This document shows positions 21,889 to 33,400 of a stretch of DNA of 64,000 bases, piece after piece. The stretch covers positions 1 to 64,000 of the forward strand of contig JABMLP010000010.1 of NCBI GenBank assembly GCA_013176395.1, given 5' to 3'. Under the pieces are notes generated by a model. The model did no database searches, was not told the DNA's origin, and was given only the letters and a program-made list of their open reading frames with translations. The first letter of the stretch is position 1. Every line of letters begins with the position of its first letter. Position numbers and translations under genes: made by a program. This DNA is from Venturia oleaginea (taxonomy: Eukaryota; Ascomycota; Dothideomycetes; Venturiales; Venturiaceae).

Positions 21889-23490
21889 AAAAAACAGCAC
21901 ACACAGCGAGAACTCAATTTTTGGAATTTACAGAAGTATCATCTAAGGATCATCAAAACACCTCTGCCAGTGGCCGCTCCGGCCTCTAGAGGCCATCGCG
22001 CGTCCCTCAGCGTCGATGAGATATCTCTAGAGTCGCCGTCGCGGCCACGGCAGAGCAAGCAGACGAATACATGAGCAAGCTACACGAACGATGCGTCCAC
22101 CAAAGACAACAGCAACCATCTAGTCACTATCTCCCGGCTAGTCCATCACCCCAGATGACACTGCAACGCTCCGAGTCGACGAGTCACTGCTAGAACGGCA
22201 ATACCTTCAACACAACTCAAACACCAGACGCCCGGTGCGCAACAATCGGCACCACACACCACTGCAACGACTAGACAATCCTCTCCCAACGTCTTGGCAA
22301 ACCGTCCTGCTACAAGCTGTTGCCCAGAGCCTTGAGCCTCTCCCCAAACTGTTGCCTCCCAGTTATGGCATTGGCAAGAGTAGGTGCGCGACACAGTAAG
22401 TAGTAAGGACGCATAGAAGGAGCCTATTGGCGGCAAATCCCCTCCCTGTAAGCTAGCAGACGTAGCCTTGAGCCTCTCCCCAGACTGTTGCGTCCCAGTT
22501 ATGGCATTGGCAAGAGTAGGTGCGCGATATAGCAAGCAGGGAGAGCGACTAGCAGCAGATAGGCTCCGACTATAAGACGACAGGTCTACAACACAATCGG
22601 TGCGACACGATACGGCAGCTGCTAGAGAACCTCATCTACTATCGTCTCCGCAAACCGTCCTGCTGCAAGCTGATGTCCAGAGCCTTGAGCCTCTCCCCAA
22701 ACTGTTGCGTCCCAGTTATGGCATTGGCAAGAGTAGGTGCGCAACACAGTAAGCAGTAAGGACGTATAGAAGGAGCTTATTGGCGGCAAATCCCCTCCCT
22801 ACAAGCCAGCAGACGTAGCCTTGAGCCTCTCCCCAGACTGTTGCGTCCCAGTTATGGCATTGGCAAGAGTAGGAGCGCGATATAGCAAGTAGGGAGAGCG
22901 ACTAGCAGCAGATAGGCTCCGACTATAAGACGGCAGGTCTATAGCACGATCGGCGCCATACAATACGGCAGCTACCAGACAGCCTCGTCCACGGGCATAC
23001 CCGGAGTATCACACCCAAGCAGCGAAATCACGACTACGATGGTTACTATCGTCTCCAGCATCACACAACCAAATACACCGCCGCATAGGAATCTGGTGCA
23101 AGGCAACTTTCACAAGCAGAAACATACTTAGGGAACCCATTGGCCTTGAGGGATAAGGCGAAACAGATAGACAAGCTGAGCATTAGAGGGAGACTGTAGG
23201 TAGAAGGATAGCGAAACACGAGGCATTGCCTCTTGAGTCTACATAGCACAGATATACTAGCAGAATAACCAGTATCTACAAGAGCCAGCGGGCATTTGGA
23301 GATACTGGTTAAGGGAAAAGAGGGAGGACGGAGGGGACAGCTGGTCTTGTTTCAGTGAACGGGGCGAAGTGGGGCGCGGTGGATTATATAATCTATCACG
23401 TGTCGGCTGTCTGATGAAGTCCTCCTAACCGGACATAGCTGCGTGATTAAGCGGCTGCAACCGAGTAGGATAAAATCAATCAATCAATCA
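21889..23490 (+). mobile_element. 1602-bp non-autonomous non-LTR retroelement
   Basis: The insertion in LTR C1 is bounded by a perfect 14-bp target duplication, ATGCAGATGCAACG, at 21875-21888 and 23491-23504. Its right end is an (AATC)n tail (about 23475-23490), and about 40 bp inside that is a short GTCC/GGAC hairpin (about 23418-23434). A long variable-length duplication plus a simple-repeat tail means target-primed reverse transcription, as for LINEs and SINEs. It has no protein of its own that I recognise. The 5' start is a short A run. It was probably moved by a LINE in trans. Confidence 0.8.
22290..22975. repeat. Nested tandem duplication inside the 1602-bp element
   Basis: A roughly 60-bp core (CCTTGAGCCTCTCCCCAAAC and following, to GGCATTGGCAAGAG) occurs four times, at about 22331, 22467, 22683 and 22819. 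Spacings are about 136, 216 and 136 bp. So a unit of about 352 bp holding two cores has been duplicated in tandem. Confidence 0.85.
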
Positions 23491-23633
23491 ATGCAGATGC
23501 AACGGTGTACTTAACCTCTGCAGTCAATACAGTCAAGTCACAGGGTGACACTCGTTCTGTTCATCGGCTCCTATCGTTAAGTTCGTGTTGAATCTACTTC
23601 CGAATAACTCTGTTTTGCTCGTTCAGCGTAACA

Positions 23634-26600
23634 GGGAAGGTAATGGAGAGGAGATATATTCTCAATATACAGACCCAGAAGATCAAGTGCGGACCACCAT
23701 CGGAGCCGACCTAAGAGAAGCAGTATCCAGCGGGAAAGCAGCAAGAGAAACGCCCCAGCCGGGCCTGACGGACGACCAGTACCAAGAACGCCCGGTGGGG
23801 GGATAGTAGGGCGCCCTTCAGGTACTCCAAACAGACCTAAAACAATCAATGCACCGTCACAAGATGAATTTTTCGCCCGCGCTGGATTCTAGACACCAGC
23901 TAGGAGCAGGCTGTCTATAGCTCCAGGAGTCGGCCCATGACACGCTAGCAGAGAGAAGGCACGTAGAGGTGCCAAGCATCCCTACCATACCACAAACGGC
24001 CTGTCAAGGAGACGGGGTCATGGACGTGGATGAAAGAAACAGCCCACCCGAAAGCAGTATAATTATCGACTCATCAATGGAGCGGATAATAGATGGAGAA
24101 CTTACAGGTAATGCTGGAGTCCATGGTGACCTAGTACTATCTAACCCCCCCTCAACCAACCAAACCCAACGCCATGACGGATAGGCCCACTATCGATATA
24201 GTGCAGTGTAACTGTTGTAACGCGAACTACAACAAGGCCAGGTCGTTGATCGATCGGTTCAATCCAGGAATACACAAGTTGATAGCCTTACAGGAGCCCG
24301 TAGAAAAAAGGGGGACCACGTACTGCCCATCAGGGTATACGTTGGCTTTCCAAGCAAGGAAAGAAGGGGGTCGAGCTACGAAGGTAGCATTTTATATTAG
24401 TTAATTGATTGCGGTAGGGACGTGGGCGGTACGGCAGTATGGGCCGTGGGTAATGTCTATTGACATCGACCTTGACGGCTGGTACGTCACAATTATTAAC
24501 GTATATAATCCCATTTCTGATGCGGTCCGGCTCCCAGCCTGGCCCGCTATTAGGAATGCAATAGGGGAGGTAAAGGGGGATTTCATGGTCCTTGGAGACA
24601 TGAACGCATCGCACCCAAGGTGGGGAGGCATCGGCGCGAGGGCGAGTAGGCAGACGGAGCATCTATGGGAGAAGGTAGAAGCGTACAGCTTATATATGCT
24701 AACTAAGGAAGGGGAACCAACATGGGAAGGAGCCGGCTTGAAGTCTACCATCGACCTCACATTTGGGACCGAAGGGGTCCACACCAGCGGACCCTTAGAT
24801 GCTTTCCTGAAACGGGGTGGAGGGACTTCGAGGATCACCACCCCATTCGCATAGTCCTGCAGGCAAAGGTGGAGGAGGAAAAGAGCCTAGGCAGGTTCAA
24901 CATGGTTAAAATCGATGAAGAGGCTTTCAGGGACAGGATTGCTTATCGGGGTGGGAGCAAGCTAAGGATAGGATGGTGGCGTTACAGGATGCAATCCACG
25001 AGACACTGATTGATATTTGCCCCAGATTGAAGCTGGGGAGATCGGCGCGCCGAGCGTGGTCCCCCATCGCGGCAGCATTAGTAAAAGAGAAGAATGAAGC
25101 AAGGAAGGACTTCAAGAGGACTGCGTCACAGAGGAACCGAGAGCGGATCTCAACAGCTACGAAGGCGCTGCAAAGGGAACTCAGCAGACTGGGAAGAGAC
25201 GATTGGAGAAATTTCCTAGACGAGTTCACGAACGATCCTACCGAAAAGTACAACAAGGACCTGTGGGCAATGTCGAAATGGAATAGACGTGGACCGGCCA
25301 CTCCCCCACAAATACCCAACCTGGTCGATCCGAGGACGGGTAGAAAGAGCAAGGATAGGGAGGAGATTTCGAGAATCCTAGCAGCGAAATTCTTCCCCAC
25401 ATTACAAGAGGCGGACTTGTCAGATATGGGTGCGGAACCAGAGGGGCACCGGCCATGGGCCGAGTTGCAAAGCAATGAGGAAATACCAGACATCACCGAA
25501 GAATTGGTCGGCTCAGTTATCAAGGAATTACCATCGAAGAAGGCCCCCGGGCCAGACGAGATACCAAACGAAGCTATCAAGCTCCTAGCTAGGGACTTTA
25601 AGAAACCCATTGCGGAAGCCGTTCAAACTATGCTAGAAACAGGAGATATCCCATCTACGTTCAAGGAATCGATTACCTTCGTACTGAAAAAGGAGGGAAA
25701 GGGCGACTATACTACACCGGGATCGTACCGACCAATCCAACTCGAGAATACTCTCGCTAAACTCGTCGAAAAGATTTTTGCAATACACCTCACCGACTTC
25801 GCAGAAAGTAGCAACGCCCTACCATGGAATCAATTTGGAGGTCGCAAAGGCAGGTCTACCCTTTCCGCTATATCGTTCCTACGGGGGAGCATCTACACGG
25901 CATGGAAATCGCAGTCGAAAAGAATCCTCTCTATGCTTAGTTTAGATATTACTGGGGCGTTTGACCACGTCTCACATCTAAGACTAATGCATATCCTTTG
26001 GCGCAAGGGCGTCCCGGTATGAATCTTAAGATTTATCGAAAGTTTCTTGAACGATAGGAGAACAAAGATCTCGTTCCCTGGGTATATCAGTAGCTGGACC
26101 TCTGCGCAAATAGGGATACTGCAAGGCTCTAACCTCTCACCAATACTGTTCCTTTTCTTCATCTCCGAACTTCTCGAGGAGTTTCAAACACCTGAAGATG
26201 GATTGGTAGGGTTCGGCTTTACAGACGACACGAACCTTATCGCATGGGGACCATCAGCGAGGGACAACTGCAGGAGGCTGACAGCGGCTCACGACAGATG
26301 TATCGCCTGGGCGAAAAGGCATGGAGCAGCGTTCAATCCCACAAAGTACCAACTTATGCACTTCAAGCAAGCAAACCGACAGGAGGCGGGAGCAAACGAT
26401 ATGAACTCATCTATCACGGTCAATGGCAGGCCCATTGTGGTCCAAAAGAAAGAGCTGAGAATGCTAGGAGTTTGGTTCGATCCGGCACTAACATGGAAGG
26501 CGCACATGGATAGAGCGATAGCAAAAGGGAGGGCGTCCCTGGGGGCATTGTCTAGGCTTGTGGGATCCGTTTTTGGACCGTCAATGAGGAGGTCCAGGCT

Positions 26601-26874
26601 CATATACACAGCGGTGGTAAGGCCTACCATGCTGTATGGGATTCAGGTATGGGGGAGCAATGACAGGGTCGGCGAGATTATGCGAGCACCGATGATGGAC
26701 CGATTCCGGTTACTGCAGAGAGAGTGCCTGCAGAAGGTGACTGGAGGATACAAGAGAACTCCCCTGGTAGCACTTGAGGGAGAAACGCTCATCCAACCAA
26801 TAGATCTACACATCGAACAGCTGATCCTCGAGAGAGCAGGGGCCGTTGAAGGAACGTAGGTGGAGGAAGATATC
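23634..26874 (+). mobile_element. Tad-like LINE, truncated at both ends
   Basis: This plus-strand LINE begins directly after the end of LTR C1 and is cut by the Mutator-like element at 26875. An ORF1 remnant fills about 23634-24170, with no clear zinc knuckle left. ORF2 follows at 24174. The 3' part, including any RNase H domain and tail, is missing. Confidence 0.8.
24174..26859 (+). pseudogene. LINE ORF2: endonuclease and reverse transcriptase, broken
   Basis: The N-terminal apurinic-type endonuclease shows QCNCCNANYNK, ALQEP, LGDMNASHPRWG and, after a shift, DFEDHHPI. The reverse transcriptase then shows KKAPGPDEIPNEAIK, SYRPIQLENTLAKLVEKI, LDITGAFDHVSH, GILQGSNLSP and the catalytic GFTDDTNL. 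Lesions are a TAA at 24402-24404 (probably CAA to TAA), a -1 shift near 24800, another shift near 24950, and a TGA at 26020-26022 where the family has Trp in VPxWI. Both stops are of the C-to-T / G-to-A type. FTDD in place of the common YADD keeps both catalytic aspartates. Copying was probably cis-acting and is now dead. Confidence 0.85.
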
Positions 26875-27237
26875 GGTTAATTGCCGTATGAACACATATA
26901 TCAAAAAATCTAGCCAACACATACATCCAATTGCTAGGACATACATTGAAAATTGCGCATACATTCGCATACATTCTAGACTGTAAATGTATGTATTAGC
27001 AATAAATTTTGTCTATGAATTTGACCCACCTTTTGATGGCGACAACGTCGCAGTCGCAGTAAGTATACGCGCTATACCGCATGTAAATAGTATATAGAAG
27101 GCTTTTATTGCATTTTTGATCAATTCAGAGTCAGCTAATATCGTATTTATTAAACTACTCCAACAACCTCCCAACCTCCCTCCCTCCCTCCCTCTATTTC
27201 AACCCCCTGTCAACTCCGCTCTTCCTATCTACTTCCC

Positions 27238-29172
27238 TCACCTTGTACAAGCAACTCCTGAGTGATTTGGAGAGCCGCAGTGACGGCAATTGCCTTGTGA
27301 ACCTTTTGGGCGTTTGTTGGAAGCCTGTAGTATTAAAGTCTGAGTTTCTGCTGTATTGCGAGAGCGCTTCTTGGTAACTTTTGGTGGTAATGGCTCTTTC
27401 TGACTAACCTGAGTAGCCTTAATCTGTAGGAGCTCTTTAAGAGCATCGTCAGCATCGTCAAAGGCGGCCTCATCTTCAGAAATCTCGGTGTTTTGGGCCT
27501 AACGAGAAGATATAATCTCATCGTAAGTAGCATCCATTTCGGCTTCAAGATCGTGATCAAATACAGCCGCTTCTTCGTCAGATTCCGAGTCGCTAGATGA
27601 TGAAAACTCGTCTGAGATTTCGATGGTTTCATTACGCTTCCGGCGGCCTTTGGTAGCGGTTTTAGACGCTGCTTTTGATGATTTTTTACCCTGGGTTGAT
27701 CGTTCAGCGGCCGTGGCTCCTTTGCGTTGAGAGTCCTTTCGAATACGGCTATTCACATTATGCTTGCGCATACGAAGATGCTTCGGACGTCCTGGCCTAC
27801 GATTTGGCTCACTAGGGAGAGTTTGACCATCTGGAATGAGATTCTTGATCAAAACTGGGCGTAGTGAGCCGCTGTAGGCTTTGCGGTATTGACTGCGCTC
27901 GTAAATAGTAGAATTGCCGTCAGTATACACAATTTTGAGGTCGTATTTGAGAGCTAGAATGGCCGCAAAAACGTGAGCACATGGTAGACGATGGTCCTGC
28001 CATTCTAGGCAATCGCAGACTCCTTTATCAAGGTCTACAACCCAGCCTGCAGCGCCAGGGAGACTCATGAAGCCTCACAAGGACTACCGTACGGCTAGAA
28101 GGGTAGCCAACCATTTTGCGACCAAGATTGAGGCGATCGTGTTGATGTTGAGTCGCAAATTTGGTGAACTCCTTGCCGTAGAAGACCTCATTACCGTGAT
28201 CAAATTGACTGCGCTTGAAGAAGAGCTGCATTTGCTTGGTCCAGATCGCCTTCAAGTATATGAACTGGATTGAGCTGTCTCTCTTCACGTAATATGCTGT
28301 TCATTGACTCTCCAATGTTGGAAGTAGTATGTCCATATCGAGGGTATTCCGTCAACGGCGCATATGCTTTACAGTAAGTCTTGCGATCACCAATGCCGTC
28401 AATGTAGTCAATCGCTGCGGGCGAGATTACACGAATCTTTCCAATCAGCGCAGCGTGCTCACTCACAGTTTCGGCCTGCATCGCTTGCCGGAAGAGCGCT
28501 TCAATTAGTTTGCCGTAAGCGCTGGAAACATTCTCTGCGAGATGCTGTGTACAGAAGTAGTGAAAGGTATAAGGTTCTGGGAAGTACTTCTTGATTGCAG
28601 GATCCAAACCTTTGCCGCGATCGGTGATGATTGCGAAGCGCAGTGGTGAGTACGTCTCATCGCCTTCATTCTCATCTTCTTCATCAAGATATGGCTGGAT
28701 AAGATTTACTTGAAGGAACTCTAAGAACCAATTCCACCATTCTTTTGATTCTGAAGGCACAATTGCCCAAGCAAGGATAAGCGTCTTCTCATTATGGTCA
28801 ATGGTTGTAGCAAGAAGTAATATACCTCCGTATTTTGATGAGCAGTGTGCGCCATCCAAAACAAGAAATTTGCAATTTGCATGCCAGGTAATGATTGCAG
28901 CCGTTGGTAGCACTGCGGCGGCGAGGAAGACATTATTCTCTGCTCTCTTGAATCTGTAGAAGGCTCCATTGTATGTTCCGGCTTCTATAATTGTTTGGTA
29001 GATGTCGTTAGTGAAGCCGCTGCCTTCGAGTAGATTGCCGCGTTGTCGAAGATACGATAACATTGGTTTGATCAACTGAAATTGTATGTTTGAGTCTCCG
29101 TCAAGGTCTCGTAAAATAGCCGCCTTTGTGCGATGGGCTTGGCTGTACGAGAGAGTGATGCCAGCCTTCATA
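27238..29172 (-). pseudogene. MULE transposase, C-terminal part
   Basis: Minus-strand reading after the Ty3 insertion gives the MULE catalytic domain: FLVLDGAHCSSKYGG (first Asp), FAIITDRGKGLDPAI (second Asp), FHYFCTQHL (C-x2-H) and later Glu-rich helices. A SWIM zinc finger follows (CDCLEWQDHRLPCAH, about 27980-28025), then a Lys/Ser-rich linker. At the end is a CCHC knuckle (CRHCGSPNHSGVAC, about 27245-27285) and stop TGA at 27240-27238. Breaks are a +1 shift near 28240, a shift near 28070, and TAG at 27501-27499 before the acidic segment leading to the knuckle. The other coding part is 34752-35207. The family acts by cut and paste; this copy needs repair at three points and removal of the insertion, so it is dead. 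Confidence 0.85.
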
Positions 29173-29349
29173 ATGTTATGGGCATGGCCCATGGTTGGTA
29201 TAGGCTATGAGCCTAAGCCTGATTGAGCCTAGTATAGAGAAAGAACCTCATTGAGGTTCTCTGTTTGTAGATACCTTCACTCTTTAACTGAATCTAAACA
29301 ATCTTTGGCTACGAGTATGCTGCGTCTTTCCAGCTACCGTCCCGTAATA
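29173..29349 (+). repeat. 5' LTR of the Ty3 element in the MULE
   Basis: 177 bp, beginning ATGTTATGGGC and ending CCCGTAATA. Termini are not the canonical TG...CA once the 4-bp CATA duplication is set. Confidence 0.85.
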
Positions 29350-29383
29350 TAGATTCAGTTCTTTACAAACCTAGGTGTACTTG

Positions 29384-30478
29384 ATGCGTAGCAACAGTAC
29401 CCTATCGACTCCTACAACCTACACCCCTACTACCGACGACGACCCAATCGCGAGCATTACGCAAGGAATCGACAAACTCTCAATGGCTCGAGCAAATTCG
29501 CCTGACACCGTACAACAATTGGTGGCAGCTCTGACCGCAGTCAGTGTTGATGGGAACACCGGTGCAAAAGCTATTGCATGGCCTAAATGGGACGGGAAAA
29601 GAGACAACTACACGCTGTTCAGATGGCAGATCAAGACAAAAATCACTGTTGAAAATGGGAAGCTTGGAAGCAATCAAGGAATATGCGCGAACATCTTCAA
29701 CGGGCTTCCGACAGAGAAACAACAACGCGTCATCCAATGGCTAAGCAATGGAGAGCAACATGACAACTACGAACCCGAGTCCTTTATCAAGCATATGGAC
29801 GACAAGTTCTTAGATCATGAAGCGGAAGCTAAAGCTCTCGACGAGCTGAACAAGATTAGCCAAGGCAGCAGACAACCGTTCGAAGACTTCCGCCAGCAGT
29901 TCGAACAACTGACATCGCAAGCTGGATCCCTAGCGCCGCAAAGAGCCTCAAAGATCACTATCATGAACAACGCGCTCAACTACTCCCTCCAACAGACCTT
30001 GAAATCAGTGCGATTGTCCAGGGACGACTACGACACTTACGTAAAAGATGTACAGTACTTCGCGACGAAGACAGAGGCTCTATCCCACCAACGCCGCTAT
30101 CCAAGTACGGATAAGGAGACGCCAACGACTCGAGGGAGGCCACAATCACCCCAAACAGTCAGTCGTGACGCAGAAGGCGATGTCGAAATGACTGGCATCA
30201 ACGCCCTTTCAGCGCAGATCGCAGCACTGATAGCTCGGGTCGATACACTCGGAAAGGATGCGAAGAAGGACCGACGACCTAGAGCGAAATGGCGATTCCA
30301 AACAGAGTTCTTGGCACTTATACAAGCGGGCAAATGCGGGCGCTGTAAGAAGCCCAAGCACCACCCGAACGTATGCGAATTCCGACCAGCAACACGTCCA
30401 AAGACTCAGGTCACTGCGGTAATCACACAGCATACCGATGACTCCCTACAGGAAGCCTCATCAGAGTCGGAAAACTAG
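29384..30478 (+). CDS. Ty3 gag polyprotein
   Basis: ATG 29384 gives 364 aa. The capsid-like middle (about residues 60-230) includes GKRDNYTLFRWQIKTKI and FEDFRQQFEQLTSQA. A single CCHC knuckle (CGRCKKPKHHPNVC) lies near residue 317, before an acidic tail. The gag frame ends TCG GAA AAC TAG at 30467-30478. pol lies one base back, so -1 frameshifting is expected at this A-rich stretch. Function is assembly of virus-like particles and packaging of element RNA. The reading frame is undamaged. Confidence 0.88.
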   Translation: MRSNSTLSTPTTYTPTTDDDPIASITQGIDKLSMARANSPDTVQQLVAALTAVSVDGNTGAKAIAWPKWDGKRDNYTLFRWQIKTKITVENGKLGSNQGICANIFNGLPTEKQQRVIQWLSNGEQHDNYEPESFIKHMDDKFLDHEAEAKALDELNKISQGSRQPFEDFRQQFEQLTSQAGSLAPQRASKITIMNNALNYSLQQTLKSVRLSRDDYDTYVKDVQYFATKTEALSHQRRYPSTDKETPTTRGRPQSPQTVSRDAEGDVEMTGINALSAQIAALIARVDTLGKDAKKDRRPRAKWRFQTEFLALIQAGKCGRCKKPKHHPNVCEFRPATRPKTQVTAVITQHTDDSLQEASSESEN

Positions 30479-33400
30479 CTACCCTTGTGCATCGTCGCGC
30501 ACGAGGGTCTGAAGTAGATGTACATGGCGAAGACATTACAAAGCTACCAGGCATAAGAGAAATCAAAGCAGCAAAGGATAGGATGGAAAGTACACCCTTC
30601 TTGATAGATACCTTGATCAATGGAACTTCTTTCACCGAATCCTTCTTTGATAACGGCTGCCTCCCTTATGCTGCTTTCAGCGAGAAGAGTGTCCAAACAC
30701 ATCGTCTACCGCGCATCCCAATTGACACCAAACAATTGGCACTGGCTAAAGAGAGCCACGAGAACGGAGAAGACCTCCGTATTACGCACATGACCTACGC
30801 TACGATCGACATTGATGGTCGAGCAGAGCGAGTCTATGGGTATATAGTGAAAGGATTGAGCTTCCCTATTATCCTAGGCAAGGCATGGGCAGAGAGAAAC
30901 TGGGTGCGATATATAGCAGCTAAGAGAAAGCTGCTTATTGGTCAAGGATCCCAGCGCATCACGGTAAGAGAAAAGGGGTGGCTAGAACAGAACACCAAAG
31001 CGCGAGACCGGCTCGCTCACGTGCGGGCGGCTTGTCTAGTGTCAGGATCTGTATTTGCAGCTATTGTTGGAAGGGCCCAGCGACGGTTGAGAAGAGATGG
31101 ACCGGATGGTACACAAGTGCTGGCTATCTCGATGTCGGATATCAACAAGGCCCTAAGCAAGTTAGCAGAAAGAAAACAGAGAAAGACTGAGGAAGAAATC
31201 CGACAAGAGATACCAGAAGAAATAGCAGAGCATGCTGATGCCTTTCTCGACGACGAAGACGGAGAGATCGCGCCCCATCAAGAGGGTCGCGATCACGTTA
31301 TCGAATTGATACGAGATGAACAAGGTCGCGAGGCAGAAGTTCCTTGGGGCCCATTATACGGCATGTCGAGGGAAGGGCTATTAGTCCTACGAAAAACACT
31401 TTCGGACTATATGGACAAGGGCTGGATACGCGCCAGCAACTCACCAGCGGCAGCCCCAGTCTTATTTGTAAGGAAACCAGGTGGAGGCATTCGGATGTGT
31501 GTAGACTATCGGGCACTGAATCGAATCACTCGATCGGACCGCTACCCATTGCCACTAATCCGAGAAACCCTACGAAATCTAGCAACAGCGCGTTGGTACA
31601 CCAAACTTGACGTCAGAGCGGCATTTCATCGGCTCCGCATCAAGCACGGCGATGAGTGGAAAACGGCTTTTCGCACTCGATTTGGACTATTCGAATGGCT
31701 AGTTACCCCCTTCGGACTAGCTGGCGCACCCGCGAGCTTTCAACGATACATCAACGGAGTCCTACGGGAATCCCTAGATATCTGCTGTTCAGCCTACATG
31801 GACGATGTCTTGATATGGAGCGACGGCGACTATCTGGATCACATGGTTAAGGTTAACCAAATTCTTGCCAAGCTCAAGACTGCTGGACTTCGGCTAGACT
31901 TAAGCAAGTGCGAGTTTGCTGTTCAGGAGGTCAAATATCTGGGGTTCATTATCACTGCAGGAGAAGGGATCAAAGTCGACCCAGAGAAAGTTGCCGCGAT
32001 TAAAGAATGGGAGGCTCCAGTCAATGTCACAGGCGTACGCTCCTTCCTAGGCTTTGCAAATTTCTACCGAGACTTCATCGACAACTTCTCAGAGCTCTCC
32101 GACCCCTTAATCAAGTTAACACGGAAGGCCGTCGCTTTTGTCTGGAACAAAGAACATGAGAACGCCTTTCAAGTCTTGAAGGAGCTATTCATCTCCGCCC
32201 CAATACTGGCTCACTGGAATCCAGACCTGGATACGGTACTCGAGTGCGACTGCTCTGGCTACGCGCTGGGAGGCACGTTGTCGCAGAAGGATATGAAAGG
32301 AAAACTACGACCAGTAGCATACTTCTCCCGCAAGCTCACTGCGGCTGAATGTAACTACGAGATCCACGATAAAGAATTACTGGCAGTAATCAAGTCCATT
32401 GAACACTGGAGAGGAGAACTACGCAGTGTTGCAGCACCTTTCAAAGTCCTTACCGATCACAAGAATCTCCGCTACTTTATGACAGCGCAGCGTTTGTCAG
32501 AGAGACAAGCAAGATGGTCGCTAATTCTATCTGAGTACCAATTCCAGCTGGAATTTCGCGCCGGAAAACTAGCGCAAAGACCAGACGCACTATCAAGAAG
32601 ACATCAAGATATGCCACATGACAAGAACGACGAGAGACTACAAGGGCGAGTGGCCCAGTTGATCAAGGACGAATGGCTTCCTCCTCTTTCCGAGAGGACG
32701 ACCGAAACAATCGCAATACAAGCCCTTATCTGCCCAGTCAATACACCGAATACATCCAATAGTACATGGGACGTTATACGGGAGCCCCAGCAAAATACTG
32801 GACTGGACGGTCGACACCAGCTGACTGCTGAAAACGGTCAACACCGGTCCACTACTAGGTACGGTCAAAACCGGTCAGTTGCAAAAGGATGCGATCTTTT
32901 CGAGAAACCAGAGTTACAACTTCTCTGGGATCGCGCAATAGCAGAGGACCAATCCTACGAAGCTATTCATACGGCTATAGTTACTGGCGAACGTTCCTTT
33001 CCTCCAGAGCTCAAGTTGTCGGTACAGCTACCCGAATGCGAAGTAGACGACCACGGCGCGGTCACGAGAAGAGGGATCCTATGGGTACCAGATTGGGAAC
33101 CGCTGCGAACAACGCTGGTCCAACAAACTCACGATTCCCATGTTACTGGACACCCAGGGAGAGATAGCACGCTTGCGATTCTATCCAGAAGTTTCTTTTG
33201 GCCCCAACAATACAAGACAGTCCGGCAGTTTGTACGTAATTGCGACGTATGTGGGAGAACAGGAATATGGCGTGATAAGAAGCGAGGTCTTCTGAAACCA
33301 CTTCCAATCCCGGCCCGCTTCCACAGCGAGCTATCAATCGATTTCATGACTGATTTGCCCGCGGAGGAAAACGGCCCAAAATACCTCATGGTTATCACAG

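Larger units (their letters stand above)
21787..23633. repeat. LTR type C, copy 1, split by a later insertion
   Basis: The two parts 21787-21888 and 23505-23633 add up to 231 bp, starting TGTTGAACAG and ending CAGCGTAACA. This matches copies 2 (43032) and 3 (54826) in length and sequence. The interruption is the 1602-bp element at 21889-23490. Outer flanks ATTCA and GGGAA do not match, so one side has been rearranged. Confidence 0.85.

Noticed and set aside
22146..22535. A 129-codon minus-strand frame as a protein of the 1602-bp element
   Set aside because: It spans the tandem cores and translates to repeated low-complexity peptide. No start context or homology is evident.
23410..23445. Possible hammerhead ribozyme near the 3' end of the 1602-bp element (CTGATGA followed by a GTCC/GGAC stem)
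   Set aside because: The core needs GAAA after stem II; the sequence there is ATAG. The hairpin is kept only as a possible 3' recognition stem.
23490..23640. CRISPR-like or clustered short repeats near the AATC run and elsewhere
   Set aside because: Only simple-sequence tails and minisatellites; no regularly spaced repeats with unique spacers, and the genome is eukaryotic.
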